Shown: in pieces, positions 1-12,400 of the stretch
Numbering within the stretch: the stretch's first letter is position 1
How the letters are laid out: each line of letters opens with the position of its first letter
NCBI RefSeq assembly: GCF_041260155.1
Contig: NC_091931.1
Span: forward strand, 16,980,476 to 17,044,475
Length of the DNA: 64,000 nt
Direction: 5' to 3'
Source of the DNA: Ptychodera flava
Taxonomy: Eukaryota > Hemichordata > Enteropneusta > Ptychoderidae
Position numbers and translations under genes: made by a program
The notes under the pieces: model-generated
What the model saw: the letters and a program-made list of their open reading frames with translations, nothing else
Databases searched by the model: none
What the model was told of the DNA's origin: nothing

Positions 1-1409
1 ATCCGTTGACCATTCTGGAAATCGGCGCCGGGTCGGGGGCTAACTTTCAGTACTATCCCGCAGGAACGATTGTCGTACCTGTTGAGCCTATGAAAACCTT
101 TGATAGCTATCTGAAATCCAACGCGGAGAAGTGTCCCGACATCACAGTAAAAGATGCAGTTATTGCCTACGGGGAAAACATGAAGACCATCTCGGACGAC
201 AGTGTGGATGTTGTGGTTGTAACACTGGTACTATGCTCCGTTCGCAATGTTTCTGCCGTCATGGGAGAAATTAGACGAATACTAAAACCGGTAGGCATTC
301 CTTGGCTTGATCTAACGGAATATGGGGACTTACACGGGGTACACACAGTCGCAAACATGGACTGACATCACATTACTGCAAAGTACATCTAGCTACATCT
401 AGCCACCACAGGCGTTCAAAACATTTATTTGTAAGTGCTTCACCTGTAATTTTGCCATTGGAATACACTGTAGCTACATTTAATTAATGACATTACAGCC
501 AACGAAGTATAGCCTACAGAGAATTGAATGATCTTGTATTGTAATTCAATAATTATATGCAGATAGAAAGTGTGTAAGCTTGGCAATCGCAGTAGGAGAC
601 ATTGGCCCTCCTTGCGTCGGGCAAATTGTTCCCTGCTCCCAGGCACATAAATCCATGTATTCAGGCAATAATATATAATACAGACCAGTCCAATGAGAAT
701 CAGATGCAGAATTAGTGACGTTTGCACAGTTGGCTTGAAGTCCTTTGCTGTTCTCAATAGCTGTTACAGTGAGACGACCATCAGCTAACGAGAACAGCAG
801 AGGTAGCCATTTTTACAGCCAATTCCAATCAAATAGTTTTGCAGCAGCTACTATATATTTTATCCAATGCGATTTCTTTTGTGGAAAAGAGGAGAACAAA
901 GTCGGAAAATCCAGGTACCTCGCACAGCTTTGCACAGCCACTAAAAATCAACGTTGGCTTTCGGTTGCTATTTGTTTGGAACGTACCTTGACATACATCG
1001 AAAACGATATTAAATGTCAGCTTTATCACACCATTATCGTATTGGGTGAATGTTTACCATTGAAAGATCCAGTCGTGTGCGGGCGCTCCGGGACATAACT
1101 CGGGCCGATTTCTTAGCCCCATCGACAACACCTTGACACATAACAACTTTCTCGTTCTCTTTCAAGGGTGGGAGGTTCTACTACATTGAACACGTCTACA
1201 GCGACCAGAGGAACAGCTGGGTTCAACTTGCCCAGAGGACTCTTAATCCAGTTTGGGAATTGGTCACTGGATGTTCACTAACGCGAGCTACCTGGAAAGA
1301 CATCGAAAGCGGAGGATTTACAAGGGTAAACTACAAGAAATTTAACGCGCCACTATCCGGAGGCGGTGCTCTCATGAGCCCCCATGTGATGGGATATGCG
1401 GTCAAGTAA
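1..1409 (+). CDS. METTL7A: METTL7/TMT1-type thiol methyltransferase, 3' part (two exons, 5' end outside window)
   Basis: The window opens inside an exon (1-290) that encodes the SAM-binding core: motif I LEIGAGSGANF, an acidic EPMKTF strand, and DDSVDVVVVTLVLCSV followed by RILKP. A GT donor at 291 follows the Pro codon. The next exon starts after an AG at 1165-1166 (GGRFYYIEHV) and runs to TAA at 1407-1409, ending in VMGYAVK. Both junctions are phase 0 and the intron is 876 bp. Joined, the visible part is about 176 residues and aligns from residue 78 of the complete paralogue at 6459-13127, so only the N-terminal membrane anchor is missing. Human METTL7A/B (TMT1A/B) are microsomal enzymes that methylate alkyl thiols with SAM; that this copy does the same is inference. 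A possible poly(A) signal (AATAAA) lies near 2093. The orthologue (A or B) cannot be decided here. Confidence 0.9.
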
Positions 1410-2195
1410 CCATGGCAATCAGTTTCATACCGCATCTCTTCGTTGCGTAGCAATGCGGTCGGTTCTTCTTCACATGTCATGTACGTTTCGAACAGTTGCT
1501 CAGTCAGTTATTCCACGTGACTGAGCTCTAGAAAAATATGAAGAGCACACCGTCGTAGTTTGTCGGTTTTTTTAAATAAAACATACTGGTTCTTTATAGC
1601 CGAAATGTTTGTATGCGATGTTATGCGATCAACGCGATTTTTCTGTCAAGTCATAGTTGTTTTTGCTACTTCCATACACTGCATTTGGCTTTTCCATGGC
1701 TTTCCTACCATTTGTATATCTTCTCGGGGAGGGGTTGCTCAGAAACGGCTAGTAATAGATTTACACCAAAATGGTAAATTACATTTTTCTTTCTCACTGT
1801 TTTCAAGCCATACATTTGTACAGTTTTCGTTTGTTTACTTGTTTTCAGCTCTGTCGACACAGACCATCATGACTGCACACACATATATGCAGGGAAACTT
1901 TAATATTGTTACAAATTTTAATAATTTCAAAAAAGGAAAGAAAGAAAAAGGAAAAACGAACTGAAATGAATACGCAAGAAATTAATGCGGGCTTTTTAAG
2001 GGAAACCTAATGCACGCGTATTTATGGATGTTTATAACGTGTAAGTTGCAGGAGTCATCGTCACAGGGGAGGAGATGTCTGATATACAAACAAATAAAAA
2101 TGCCTGAATGCACAATCTACGTGTACTTAATATCATTTCCTGCACCTTTGTAGTTGTAGTTTATCTATGGCATAATTCATGAAAAATAGGGCTCG

Positions 2196-2320
2196 GCTAT
2201 CGGTAGAGTAGCCCTGCGTACCGTGCAGTGTGTTCCCGGCGTTATACGGGAGTTATACGTGGTGGGAGGGCGTATAACGCCGGGAACACACAGGACGGTA
2301 CGCGGGTCTATCCGTAGAGA
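2196..2320. repeat. Imperfect foldback repeat, ~50-bp arms
   Basis: The left arm carries GCGTACCGTGCAGTGTG and CCCGGCGTTATACG. The right arm carries CGTATAACGCCGGG and the complement of the outer part, ending CGGTACGCGGGTCTATCCG. The loop is about 30 bp. The arms differ by several substitutions, so it is an older copy than the foldback at 2880. No clear target duplication was seen. Confidence 0.75.
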
Positions 2321-2879
2321 ATCACACGGATTATCACAGTGAGAGCCACTGGAGCGTCACCAATTTAGGCATTGAGGCGCCATTGATTTGAATCATTAGG
2401 TCTCTGTGTTGGACCCCTGAATTTGGTAAGCATTTTCTATTTCATGTGGTTTTTTATTATTTTTCAAGAAGCCTTTAAAGTACATTTAATGAAATCACAT
2501 CAATTAAAATCATTATTGCTTGATAATTTTTTCAATGCTTCAAGGAGAAACAAAGATAGAAACACATTTCTGTGCAAAGCCACATTACGCCTTTCCTGTC
2601 CGGTTCGGCCTTTAAACTGTCTACTCAGAGGTGCGCACTGTGAGACCCACTGGCTCACCACGAGCGCCGGTGTTCGCTCGATACAATTACTCAATACCAT
2701 ACCCTTGACTCCATACTGCAACCACAGTGCTTTCGTATACAGTTAGACTTGTCCCCAGTCTATGGGCTGATGGGTGTCAAAACAGACTGAGTAGTGCAGT
2801 CGAAGGAATAAATTTCGGAAAACTCGGGTTGAAAGGTCATCTCGAAGTGGAAGCAAAATTGACAGACTATTGCGTAGAC

Positions 2880-3020
2880 CACAGTCACTCGTGAGCTATT
2901 CAGCTCTGGGACTATTCGCCCCATATAGACGAGTGTACATAAGCGGGTTTTTTCTCGCTTTGTACACTCGTCTATATGGGGCGAATAGTCCCAGAGCTGA
3001 ATAGCTCACGAGTGACTGTG
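2880..3020. repeat. Near-perfect foldback element, ~60-bp arms
   Basis: The arm beginning CACAGTCACTCGTGAGC at 2880 is repeated as its reverse complement ending at 3020, with a loop of about 20 bp (2940-2960). I found no mismatch across the arms by eye. TGCGTAGA lies just outside the left arm and overlaps the right end, so an 8-9 bp target duplication is possible but not clean. Confidence 0.85.
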
Positions 3021-5803
3021 CGTAGAGTGATGGGTAAGAGCGAAAGACGCCACGGAGATCAAGCAAACTACAACGGCATACGCCAAAATAGTGCCCAGCG
3101 AGTCGCCAAGTCACGGATGCATGTTTAATGTGTACATGTACCAATCTGTGACTGACGCCTATCATAATTGTCTGATATGTGACAAGCTTCTTCCGATTAC
3201 ATGCCATACTCGTCAATTCCTTGTGAAAGTTATATTTCAGTATCATCCCTCGCTACTGTCTGTGAACACGTCAAGTTGCTCGTGTATTTTCAAAGGATCG
3301 CCAAGGCCTGACACTAGACTTAGTTGAAGTCGATGAATTTAAATAATCATTTGCAATAGTTTGACTTGTGTCTGTCCGATTTCATACGAACCTATTTGGA
3401 ATTTGGAAGCCAAGGCCAGGTTTTCCCAGTGATCGAACGCGCTACCTTTGAGTCTGCGCAGTAGTGAGTTAGTTTCTGCCGTATTCCGGGAGAAACTCCA
3501 AACTCATCGCGTGCACCCCACTCACGTGTTTCCTATGAAAAGAGAACACAAATCATCGCGTCCACTCCACTCAATCATTCCAAAATCACACTTTAAACAA
3601 GTCTAGGCTGAGAGGGCCCGTGTAGAATCATCCGTACTCTACTACCGAAATTTGCATTATGACTCCTGAATTTTTTTTTGAAAAAAAAATGGTTCAAATT
3701 TCGATTGACCAAATTTCAAGCAAATTTGACGTTTCAGTGTCGACGAGCAAAGATTGACATTGTTTACGTGAGTAAAGCCTTTTACTGACGTTGCATTCTG
3801 GGTAATGTCTTCAATTAATAACAAACCAATCCATATCTATTTACTAAAAATAACAGCTATCGTCTCCACATGGGGTTGCGGAGGGGGGTGAACGATTTGA
3901 ACTGACCCGCTTCGAAACTGTTACACATTAGCATATCATACAAACCCTTATAGAATGCTATCGCTATGACCTCCAAATATTGTCATGTGTTGTTCATTGC
4001 AGGGTTCGAAGACCGAGTGAGTGTGTACAATGTGGAGGAAACTTATGAAATAGAAATCAGATGAACATTTCACAATTTTTACAAGTTATTTCAGTCACAG
4101 AAAATACAACAATGTTGAGATAGTTTGAGCTTTTCTTTATGTGTAGATTTCCTGTCGCTTACTGTCTGTTTACTTGATCAATTGAGCTGTAAATTGCGCC
4201 AAATGTTCATTATCCGGCATGGCGAGGAGAACTAATGATTTTACGATATCTGTACCGTTGCTAATAAGGGATGTATCATCAGAAGATCTTTGGTTGTGTT
4301 TACTGGGTATAAATTTTTCAAACGTCCAACTTAGCCATAGACCCTAGAGAAAACGGTTTTCTCTTAGATCAACCCCTAACTCTCGAATTTTAGCCCGGCT
4401 TGTTATCTATTTATCAGTAATAACACAGTGGACCCTCGCTAAATCGCTGGAGACGGTTTCAGTAACTACGACACTATTGACGATGACAATAACAAACACT
4501 CAACTCTTCTGCAGATTCTTCCATTTCCCTTTATTTTCTCATTAAATTGCACATATGTGTAATAATTTACAAACATTTCATTAAGTTATTTCAAGAAATT
4601 ATATGTAACAGATCCAATTGTAGGTCCTACTAATTACTGCTGGTGACCTCCTAAGACCGTCCTGCCCGAGCAGAGTCTGCAGAGTGGCCTTCATCTGCGC
4701 TTCACAACTTTTATCAAGAGCAAAATGCTGAAAAGATGGTGAAATTAGTAACTACAAGCCCATTTTCCATTGATTTTTCGTAGCATATCCGTGTGCATAA
4801 CTCTTGTCTTCTTTGCCACCAAGAAAACTTGTCCAATACACAGCATAGAGTTTCTTCTTTGAATTTTTTTCCCACTTTAAATTTACCAGTACAACTAGAG
4901 GGATTTCGTACGACGATAAAATTGGATACAGATAAAATGGTATGATCTCAAAATCAAGTTGGCGACGGCCGTCCTCATGATCCTCGTGCAGTATTATCTT
5001 TCGGGTTCTAACATTGACAGAAAATGGGTCGACGGCAACTAGTTCCACCACCTCTCGAGCGTTTTATGCCTAATATAAAATAAATTGGATCGTTTGAACT
5101 TTAGGCAAAAAAGCTCAGGCGAAGCCCCCAGTTTCGTTGGCAGCCTTTGCATCACATTGGTATTAATTAGGAGGACCCGATATTGTCCGTAAAATAAGAA
5201 AAAGTTTGAAATTTTCAGTAATATGCGTATTCATCGTGATTGTCGCCCTTGTGTTGTTTCTTTTAAACATTACTGCAACACGTGATACTTTCCTGTATCT
5301 GTACCACCACGGTGTCACAACATACTGTACAACTTTATTGTACATCCTGGCAAGGCATTGTGTTAACAGGACCAACAGTTCCTATGTACACACTTTCATT
5401 GGCAGGAGAATTAGTAGGAAGATTGTGTTTTTTAATTTTCCTTAGCAAAATAGTAAATAAATATAACAACGTCCCAAAAAGCCCCATAAGCTAAATTTCG
5501 CATTTTCTTTCGATAAGAAATACTTTAGATGGTTTGAAATAAATAAACAACATGTCAAAATGCATTGTTATCGTTTACAAAGGAATTCTGGCCCTGATTT
5601 GGAATTCAAACGTCAACAATTAATTTACGTCTCATAAGTGTAGATGCCTTGATCACAAACTGAATGGTAGACCTTGCTTAAGCATACTTTGGGAGTAGAA
5701 CAAGAACTTGCGATTGACGTACAAAACAAAACAGGGCGAAAAAAGTCATCAAAGGGTACAGCTACTTGGCCTTTAATACATTGAGCAAATTTTGCACACG
5801 GCC

Positions 5804-5871
5804 TAGCCTGGACCCCATTCTCCGCATTCGGCCTTCGTCCAAACCAAAACGGAGAATGGGGGTCCAGGCTA
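5804..5871. mobile_element. 68-bp foldback mini-element with 9-bp target duplication
   Basis: Inverted ends TAGCCTGGACC...CATTCTCCG (5804-5824) and CGGAGAATGGGGGTCCAGGC (5850-5870) leave a ~25-bp loop. CACACGGCC stands immediately outside both ends (5795-5803 and 5872-5880). A 9-bp duplication is typical of Mutator-like (MULE) elements, but the element is too small to classify further. Confidence 0.75.
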
Positions 5872-6381
5872 CACACGGCCATACACGATCGAAAACGTAA
5901 CGGTCGTATACAAACTCATTTTTTGTTTATTGCCGGGATGATGACTAAACCTATCTTGCATCGTTGAAAAACACGTAAGTTCATGTTCAGTTTTTTGGGA
6001 GGCATCGGGCCATAGTTTAAAAATGGAACGATTAGTTAATATATGATATTTTGAAATGGATACTATCGTCTGAAAAAAAAAACCCTTTTATTTAAAAGAG
6101 TGATCTAATAGTGCATAGCTTTACTGTTATCACCTTTCCGAACACGCGCCGTCCTCGGTATTGCACCGTTTGTCTGAATGTAGATGATACCATATTTTAC
6201 ACAATCGTTAATAAGTAGCCAGATATTGAATCCTTATCACGACCAGGCCACCTGACCGCACAATGCTGCCTGCTGAACAAAGTTGCGCGTGGTTGCCACT
6301 CACGAAGATGCTGTGCTTCACCTGGTCACGCCATGTGGGTGTGCATTGCATCTGAGCGTGCTTTTCTGATTAGAAAATCTC

Positions 6382-6414
6382 TTACGTCAGTGAGTTTGCG
6401 AAAAGCTATATAAA
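6382..6414 (+). promoter_or_regulatory. Core promoter of METTL7-type gene 2: CRE-like site and TATA box
   Basis: TATATAAA at 6407-6414 lies 45 bp before the ATG at 6459, which predicts transcription starting near 6437-6440 and a very short 5' leader. TTACGTCA at 6382-6389, 18 bp further upstream, matches the CRE/ATF site. The positions fit a TATA-type promoter. Factor binding is inferred from the motif only. Confidence 0.6.
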
Positions 6415-6458
6415 AGGTACAACTTTGCATTAAAGCATTCATTCATTTCTGCTACACG

Positions 6459-9400
6459 ATGGAGTATATCAACGAGATAGGATTGTTCTGGGCTCCGCGG
6501 CTAGGCGCTGCGCTGATCGGAACGTGGCTTTTCTTCCGAATTCTGCTGGCATTTTACGAAAGCTTGGTGTTTCCAATCGTGTTTCCGGCGTTCATGCGAC
6601 GATTCACCGAGATGTACAACAAAAACTTAGACAAAGTGAAGGGAGAGCTCTTCTGGGATATGCCGTACATCAAAAAGTGCTTTGAAGGTCAGCTGACGAT
6701 ACTTGAACTCGGGGCTGGAACGGGCGCCAACTTCAGTTACTATCCGGAGGGTTGTTCCGTCATCCCCGTTGAACCGATGGGAGAGTTCGAAGGCTACTTG
6801 AAGTCTTGCGCCAAGCAATACCCCGGCTTGACTGTGAATAAGGTGGTGAAAACTGCTGGCGAAGACTTAAGTTCCATCCCCGATGAAAGTGTGCACGCTG
6901 TTGTCGCCACCCTGGTTCTCTGCAGAGTTTCAGACGTCGAGAAGGTCGTCGAAGAAATAAAAAGAGTCCTGAAACCGGTGAGTTAAGTAAATGCAGCATT
7001 TTCTATTAGAGTAACACGCACTTTATCCCATTGAAAACTCAGCAACATTTTATCTCTATTTCACTCCTCATCCTACAATCTTACGTTTTCCCCATTATTC
7101 CAGCGAAATGTTTTCCCGCCTCATTTCGATATTTCTGACCGACTTTGTTTGAAAGCAACTCATGCTTTTTTGTGCAAGACGAACAGAAAATGTCAGCTGT
7201 CGCTTTAGACTTGCTCCAAGTCTGTTTTCAAAACAGAGTGAACTGAAGGAACAAAAACTTCAGCAGACTTTTGCGTTAATGGGAGTCTGTTGCGTTGATC
7301 GCGGGGTGAACGCCTTGGCCAGCCAGTAATCGCTGCTGCCGGGAAGAACCAAGCGATGGGTGACCGGTCTACTGTTGCTGTGACGACCGTATCATCTTCG
7401 GCAAACGACGCCCTCTGTGTCGGATTTTGTTATACGATTGCCGTGGCCAATACCAATACATAGTTTTCACAATGAATCGAAACCACAGTTAGTTGTTTAC
7501 GGGTCAGAACTGGCTAGAGGGGTTCACATCAGCCGCAATTTGGCACCCGTTATGCGACAGATGTATGACTCTGGTCACAGTATGGTTGATACGAACACTT
7601 ACGGTAATTGTAGGCTTTAATATTAAATCTCGAAAGACTTTATCTTGTGTGTGTCGCAAATTTTTTATATCCTGAAATTACTTATTAAATGGAATAACAA
7701 CTGTTTTTTCTCTTTCGTATCCCCGTAACAACTGATAAACCTCATAAGGAATTTACTTAGAAATAAGAAAAAAAGCACAGCTTGGCAGATGTGCAAATAG
7801 TCTGCATTGGTGATAAAGGGTTCGAAATACGCTGACATAACAAACGATATACCAACGCGAATGATTTTCTAGCAAACAGCACAGATCTCTGATATTTCCA
7901 TGGTAAAGCAGATATTGTTGGAGGCCGCAAAACAAAACGAGGAGTTTATATCACGGTTGTGACACGCGTTATCGTGGTCGGTATCAGGCGAGCTATACTG
8001 AGTGCCCTAATTGGACATTGGACCCATGCTTGCGCAATGTTATTGAGGAACTTGTAGATCTGTTGAAATATTAAACTGACTTAATCCCTGTTACAAACAC
8101 CCGACTGACGGATACCTATTAATTTTGCCGTGTAATCTAGAACCATACAGATATAGTTGAATGTCTTCCTCAAAACTAGCTGCAATAATTGTAGCCCTTG
8201 GTTGGTGGGGATTGGGCTTCTGTCGTGCGGCTCGCGCCTTGCCCCAACCAGGGCTACAATTTCTCCCTATACCTGCTAGTGTAAAAGCTGCAGTGCGGAT
8301 CTACACTGCATGGTCAAGGCACACACGGGGCCGCATTATTAGAGAATCTCGCCTTACCGTGTGCAAATTTCACTATAATCCTGCTCCCGGATAATGTTAG
8401 AGCCCTTGTAACTCCTATCGATGGTCAACTTTACTCCTTGCAGCTGAAAATGACAGTTTAATGACTCAGGCGCGAAGTCAATTCGAACTGGACCGCCGTC
8501 GTTGAACTCTGTACCCAGCCGACTTGTACCATTACATTTTAGGGGTGGCCGACAGGTGTGAGGGACTAATGAAAACGGTGGCACTAGCAGTACAGTAGCG
8601 CGCTAGTGGCAGTATAGTTGTTGTTATTTTAACGCTATCTTTTCGGAGGATTGAAAAAGGTCATAGGACTGTTTGCTCCTTTTCAATTACTGCTAGAATA
8701 CCACTATCGCTGAAAGCAAAGAGAGACCAGTGACCATTGAAGAACTTGCCATCTTTATTTCCTGAGAAGTGAAAGAGATATTCACGCCATGCAAAGTCTG
8801 TCGTCTCGTCTTTGCCATTTGCCCTGACAACAAGAGGACACCGCGATATAATTATAAAATATCCAATCGATATTTACGGCTAATATACTATACGATATAG
8901 ATCTCTAAGGCTATAAAATCTTCGATATATATCGGATATTTACCCGCCTAATTAACAAACTCTAGTATCATCTAGTAGCGAAGTTCGAGCCAGACTAGCG
9001 CTTGGCCAGAGCTGTAAAGTGGTGAAATGTCTGACAAATATTCGCAATCTTTTTAATCTTGAAGCTTATAGTGGTACATTTTCCGACTGTTTCAAATGTG
9101 CTGAAATAGTTCCGATTCATAAGGGAGGCTCTAAAAGTGATGTTAACAACTATAGGCCTATCTCCCTTCTACCAGTTCTATCTAAAATACTAGAAAGACA
9201 TGTTTATATTAGTTTTTACAGTTTTATGCATTTAATCTTTTTTGTTACAACTCACAATCATCAGACAACATCACTCTTGTCACATTGCTTTAGTCAAGTT
9301 AACTGACCAGGGTCTATACTTTTACAGAATATAGATGAAGATAATTGTTTTTAGATATACTTAAAGATTTTTTTCATCGTTGATCATAACATTTTGCTGA

Positions 9401-12400
9401 GCGAACTTTCTGTGTACATGTTTTCTGATTTGTCACTGAAGTGGTTTCGATCAGACCTTACAGGAAGAAGTCAATGTTAGCTATTTAGGTGTACACGCTC
9501 ATGTTTTGTCGATTGGTGCGGTGTATCTCAGGAGTCCATTTTTGGTCCACTTCGGATCATGTTATGTATGTCATTTTCCCCCCACACTCATCATGACATG
9601 AGTTTAATTAGTCTGGAACATTCTCAACTTTGTGTAAAAATGGGAAGCTTTAAATAGATACTACTACTACTGTGACTACTACTACTTCGGTGCTTCAAAT
9701 TTATCAGATTTATTCAAAAACTGCTGAGGTCAATATCAAAGCATGTATGTAAAACATGCTGATTACAAGGAATTTGTTACAAAAGAAAGATGTATCCATG
9801 AAAAAGCACAGATGTGAAAATGATGTAAAGAAATCCTCATACAACCCGGCCTACTTCATCATTAAGATGTATGTTGACAGACAAGAAAATGCCGAAATTT
9901 TAAATTGATAAACACTGCATTATTGAAGTAGTCATGAGCAAACGGATGGAGGAAGTCCATCTGATTAAAATCAGGTGTAGAGTACGGCGACGTCTTCTTA
10001 TGCGTACGCGGTATTCTCTCCGAGTCGCTGTCGCCTCTCACTACGCGACAGCGAGAGAATACCGCGTACGCATAAGAAGACGTCGCCGTACTCTACTTCT
10101 GATTTTAATCAGATTGGAGGAAGTCGTTCCTATATTGACCCTATTTCCATACTGAATTCATCATGCACACTGTAAAGTTTACTATGGTTCGAAGCGAGAC
10201 TACATAAATGTCCTGTGAGAAAATTACCCTGGAATGTAATCCGCGTTTGTGTAATGAGTTAAGAAATGCTACGACCCTACAAAAACAGTAAAATACCTAC
10301 GTGTTGTATACAAATAGCAAAGTATTTGGCAAAGCTGCACTATAAGTAACTATAAATAAATATCGGCGATTTCACAGACCCGGCGTGCCGTGGCACAAGG
10401 CTAGTCATTGTAGTATCGTCTAGAGTCCGGAAATTGCCGATAAATATTCTGTAAGTATATTTCACAGACGCAGAGTGCTGAGTCCAGTGTCGATCGGCGA
10501 TTTCACAGTAATCCCGAAATCGTCGATATGTCAAACTTTGATACTAGATGGAAAATATCCGATTTAAAAAAAAAATGTTCAAAGTCACGCCGTCATGGAC
10601 AAGAATGCATTTTTGGCACCCCACTTCACACATTGTGACCTTTTTAGTCGAACAGATTTTGCTTGGAACCACTCTTTCCACATTGAACAACAGCGGCATC
10701 TTGTAAATGTAGTTGTACCATGGAGGTGGATGGTTGAACTTTAATAGTTGTGAAAGTTGAACTAGTTATATGGAGTTTAACTTAGGCACACGCCTCTGAA
10801 CAATGTACATGGACACAAAGTTCTGACTGCTTCAAATGACCCGTTCCCGTGTGGGATTTATTGAACTAGTACGTAACTTATTTGAGAAAGTTGGGAAGAT
10901 AGAGCACAGGCTTTATTGAACTAATTAAAATGCGTAGTTGAACTTCGGCAAAAGTATCTCTCTTTATTCACCAAGAGTTATATATTGTCATGAAAATTAC
11001 CCACCCCTTTCAATCCCATAAACTAGTCCTACGAGTATGGCAAGAGTGTCCGGCTTTGGCTCCGGAGGCAGTGAAGGGCTACCCGTAAGCATGCTCATTC
11101 AGCTCCCTCACACCTGTCGGCCACCCCTAAAATGTAATGGTACAAGTCGGCTGGGTACAGAGTTCAACGACGGCGGTCCAGTTCGAATTGACTTCGCGCC
11201 TGAGTCATTAAACTGTCATTTTTCAGCTGCAAGGAGTAAAGTTGACCATCGATAGGAGTTACAAGGGCTCTAACATTATCCGGGAGCAGGATTATAGTGA
11301 AATTTGCACACGGTAAGGCGAGATTCTCTAATAATGCGGCCCCGTGTGTGCCTTGACCATGCAGTGTAGATCCGCACTGCAGCTTTTACACTAGCAGGTA
11401 TAGGGAGAAATTGTAGCCCTGGTTGGGGCAAGGCGCGAGCCGCACGACAGAAGCCCAATCCCCACCAACCAAGGGCTACAATTATTGCAGCTACCTCAAA
11501 ACCAAATTCAAACTTAAAAGGATGGACAAGTCGCTGAAACTTTTGAATCTAGTATTCGCTCTGGTCATGCGACGAATAATAGAGAAATGCCAGTTTGAAT
11601 TTTAAAAACCCTCCACTCAAAGATTTCATGGGAAATTCATCAAGACATTTAATGATATCATAGCTGCAAATACGTGCGCGATCGTTGAATACCAAGTGTG
11701 GTCAAAGTACAATCTAAAACTGAATTCAAGCTTTTCTCATTGAGGTTCTTGATGTCGTGGTGACAGCTTTGTTTAAAAGCTGACCCGATTAGCTATACCA
11801 AAGTGATTGCGACACTAGGGCCTCCGGAGTTCTGTAAATCGTAAACTGAGGGAATCGGTACCGTGCATGCGAATATTTCCCTGGGCTACTTAGGCGAGAA
11901 CCAGTTAAGTTGACCTCTTTGGGTTGGACGGAGCAAACGGGGTCAAAATCTTTTTTATCGCCCGTTATAGCATTTCAGCATGCTTAATCTGTCGAGCAGT
12001 TTCCTGCATGAGGAAATGCATTTTTTCCCGGAGAAAAGTACTCTCAAGTGTCAATGTTTTCATTCGTGCAAACCTTATAATCCTTATAATTGCATCAGTT
12101 TTCACGCACCTGCTATTTTGTATGTTATTGGAGAATCCCAGGCAAATGATGGAAATTAAGATCATCGTGAAAACATCTTGAATAAAATAGCAATGACGTG
12201 CGTTATTATTAATGAAAAGTCATTGCCAAAGATGGTAGACTATAGGCAAACCCATAAATAGGGCTAGATTTCAGAGGGGTTCCCCCTCCTGAGGTAAACA
12301 ATTGTGTAATGTGGAAACACCCTCTGAAGTAAAAAAAAATATTGCACGAACGCAAAGTCCACGAACGCCAAAACAAAATTGGATCCATTATATTTATATT

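Larger units (their letters stand above)
1410..6380. other. Gene-poor spacer between the two METTL7-type genes
   Basis: I see no convincing exon here. The stretch contains three foldback structures, listed separately (2196-2320, 2880-3020 and 5804-5871). A 99-codon open frame on the - strand (4752-5051) has protein-like composition but no recognised motif and no splice context I can defend. The rest is AT-rich single-copy-looking sequence with poly-A/T runs (for example around 3670-3690). Confidence 0.6.
8177..11493. mobile_element. 3.3-kb MULE-like element with 389-bp inverted repeats and 9-bp target duplication
   Basis: 8177-8565 and 11104-11493 are reverse complements over about 389 bp. 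I found one 1-base indel and otherwise near identity. The element starts TAGCTGCAATAATTG and ends with its complement. CCTCAAAAC stands directly outside both ends (8168-8176 and 11494-11502). Long inverted repeats plus a 9-bp duplication point to the Mutator-like group. No transposase frame is visible, so it is non-autonomous. The outermost part of each repeat is itself a hairpin (8187-8210 pairs with 8242-8262). The interior carries a decayed LINE (9019-9640) and a foldback insertion (9958-10115). The near-identity of the arms implies a recent insertion or gene conversion between arms. Confidence 0.85.

Noticed and set aside
5206-5445. 79-codon frame resembling a signal peptide (hydrophobic start)
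   Set aside because: The frame opens at TTG, not ATG, and the rest has no domain; hydrophobic starts are common by chance in AT-rich DNA.
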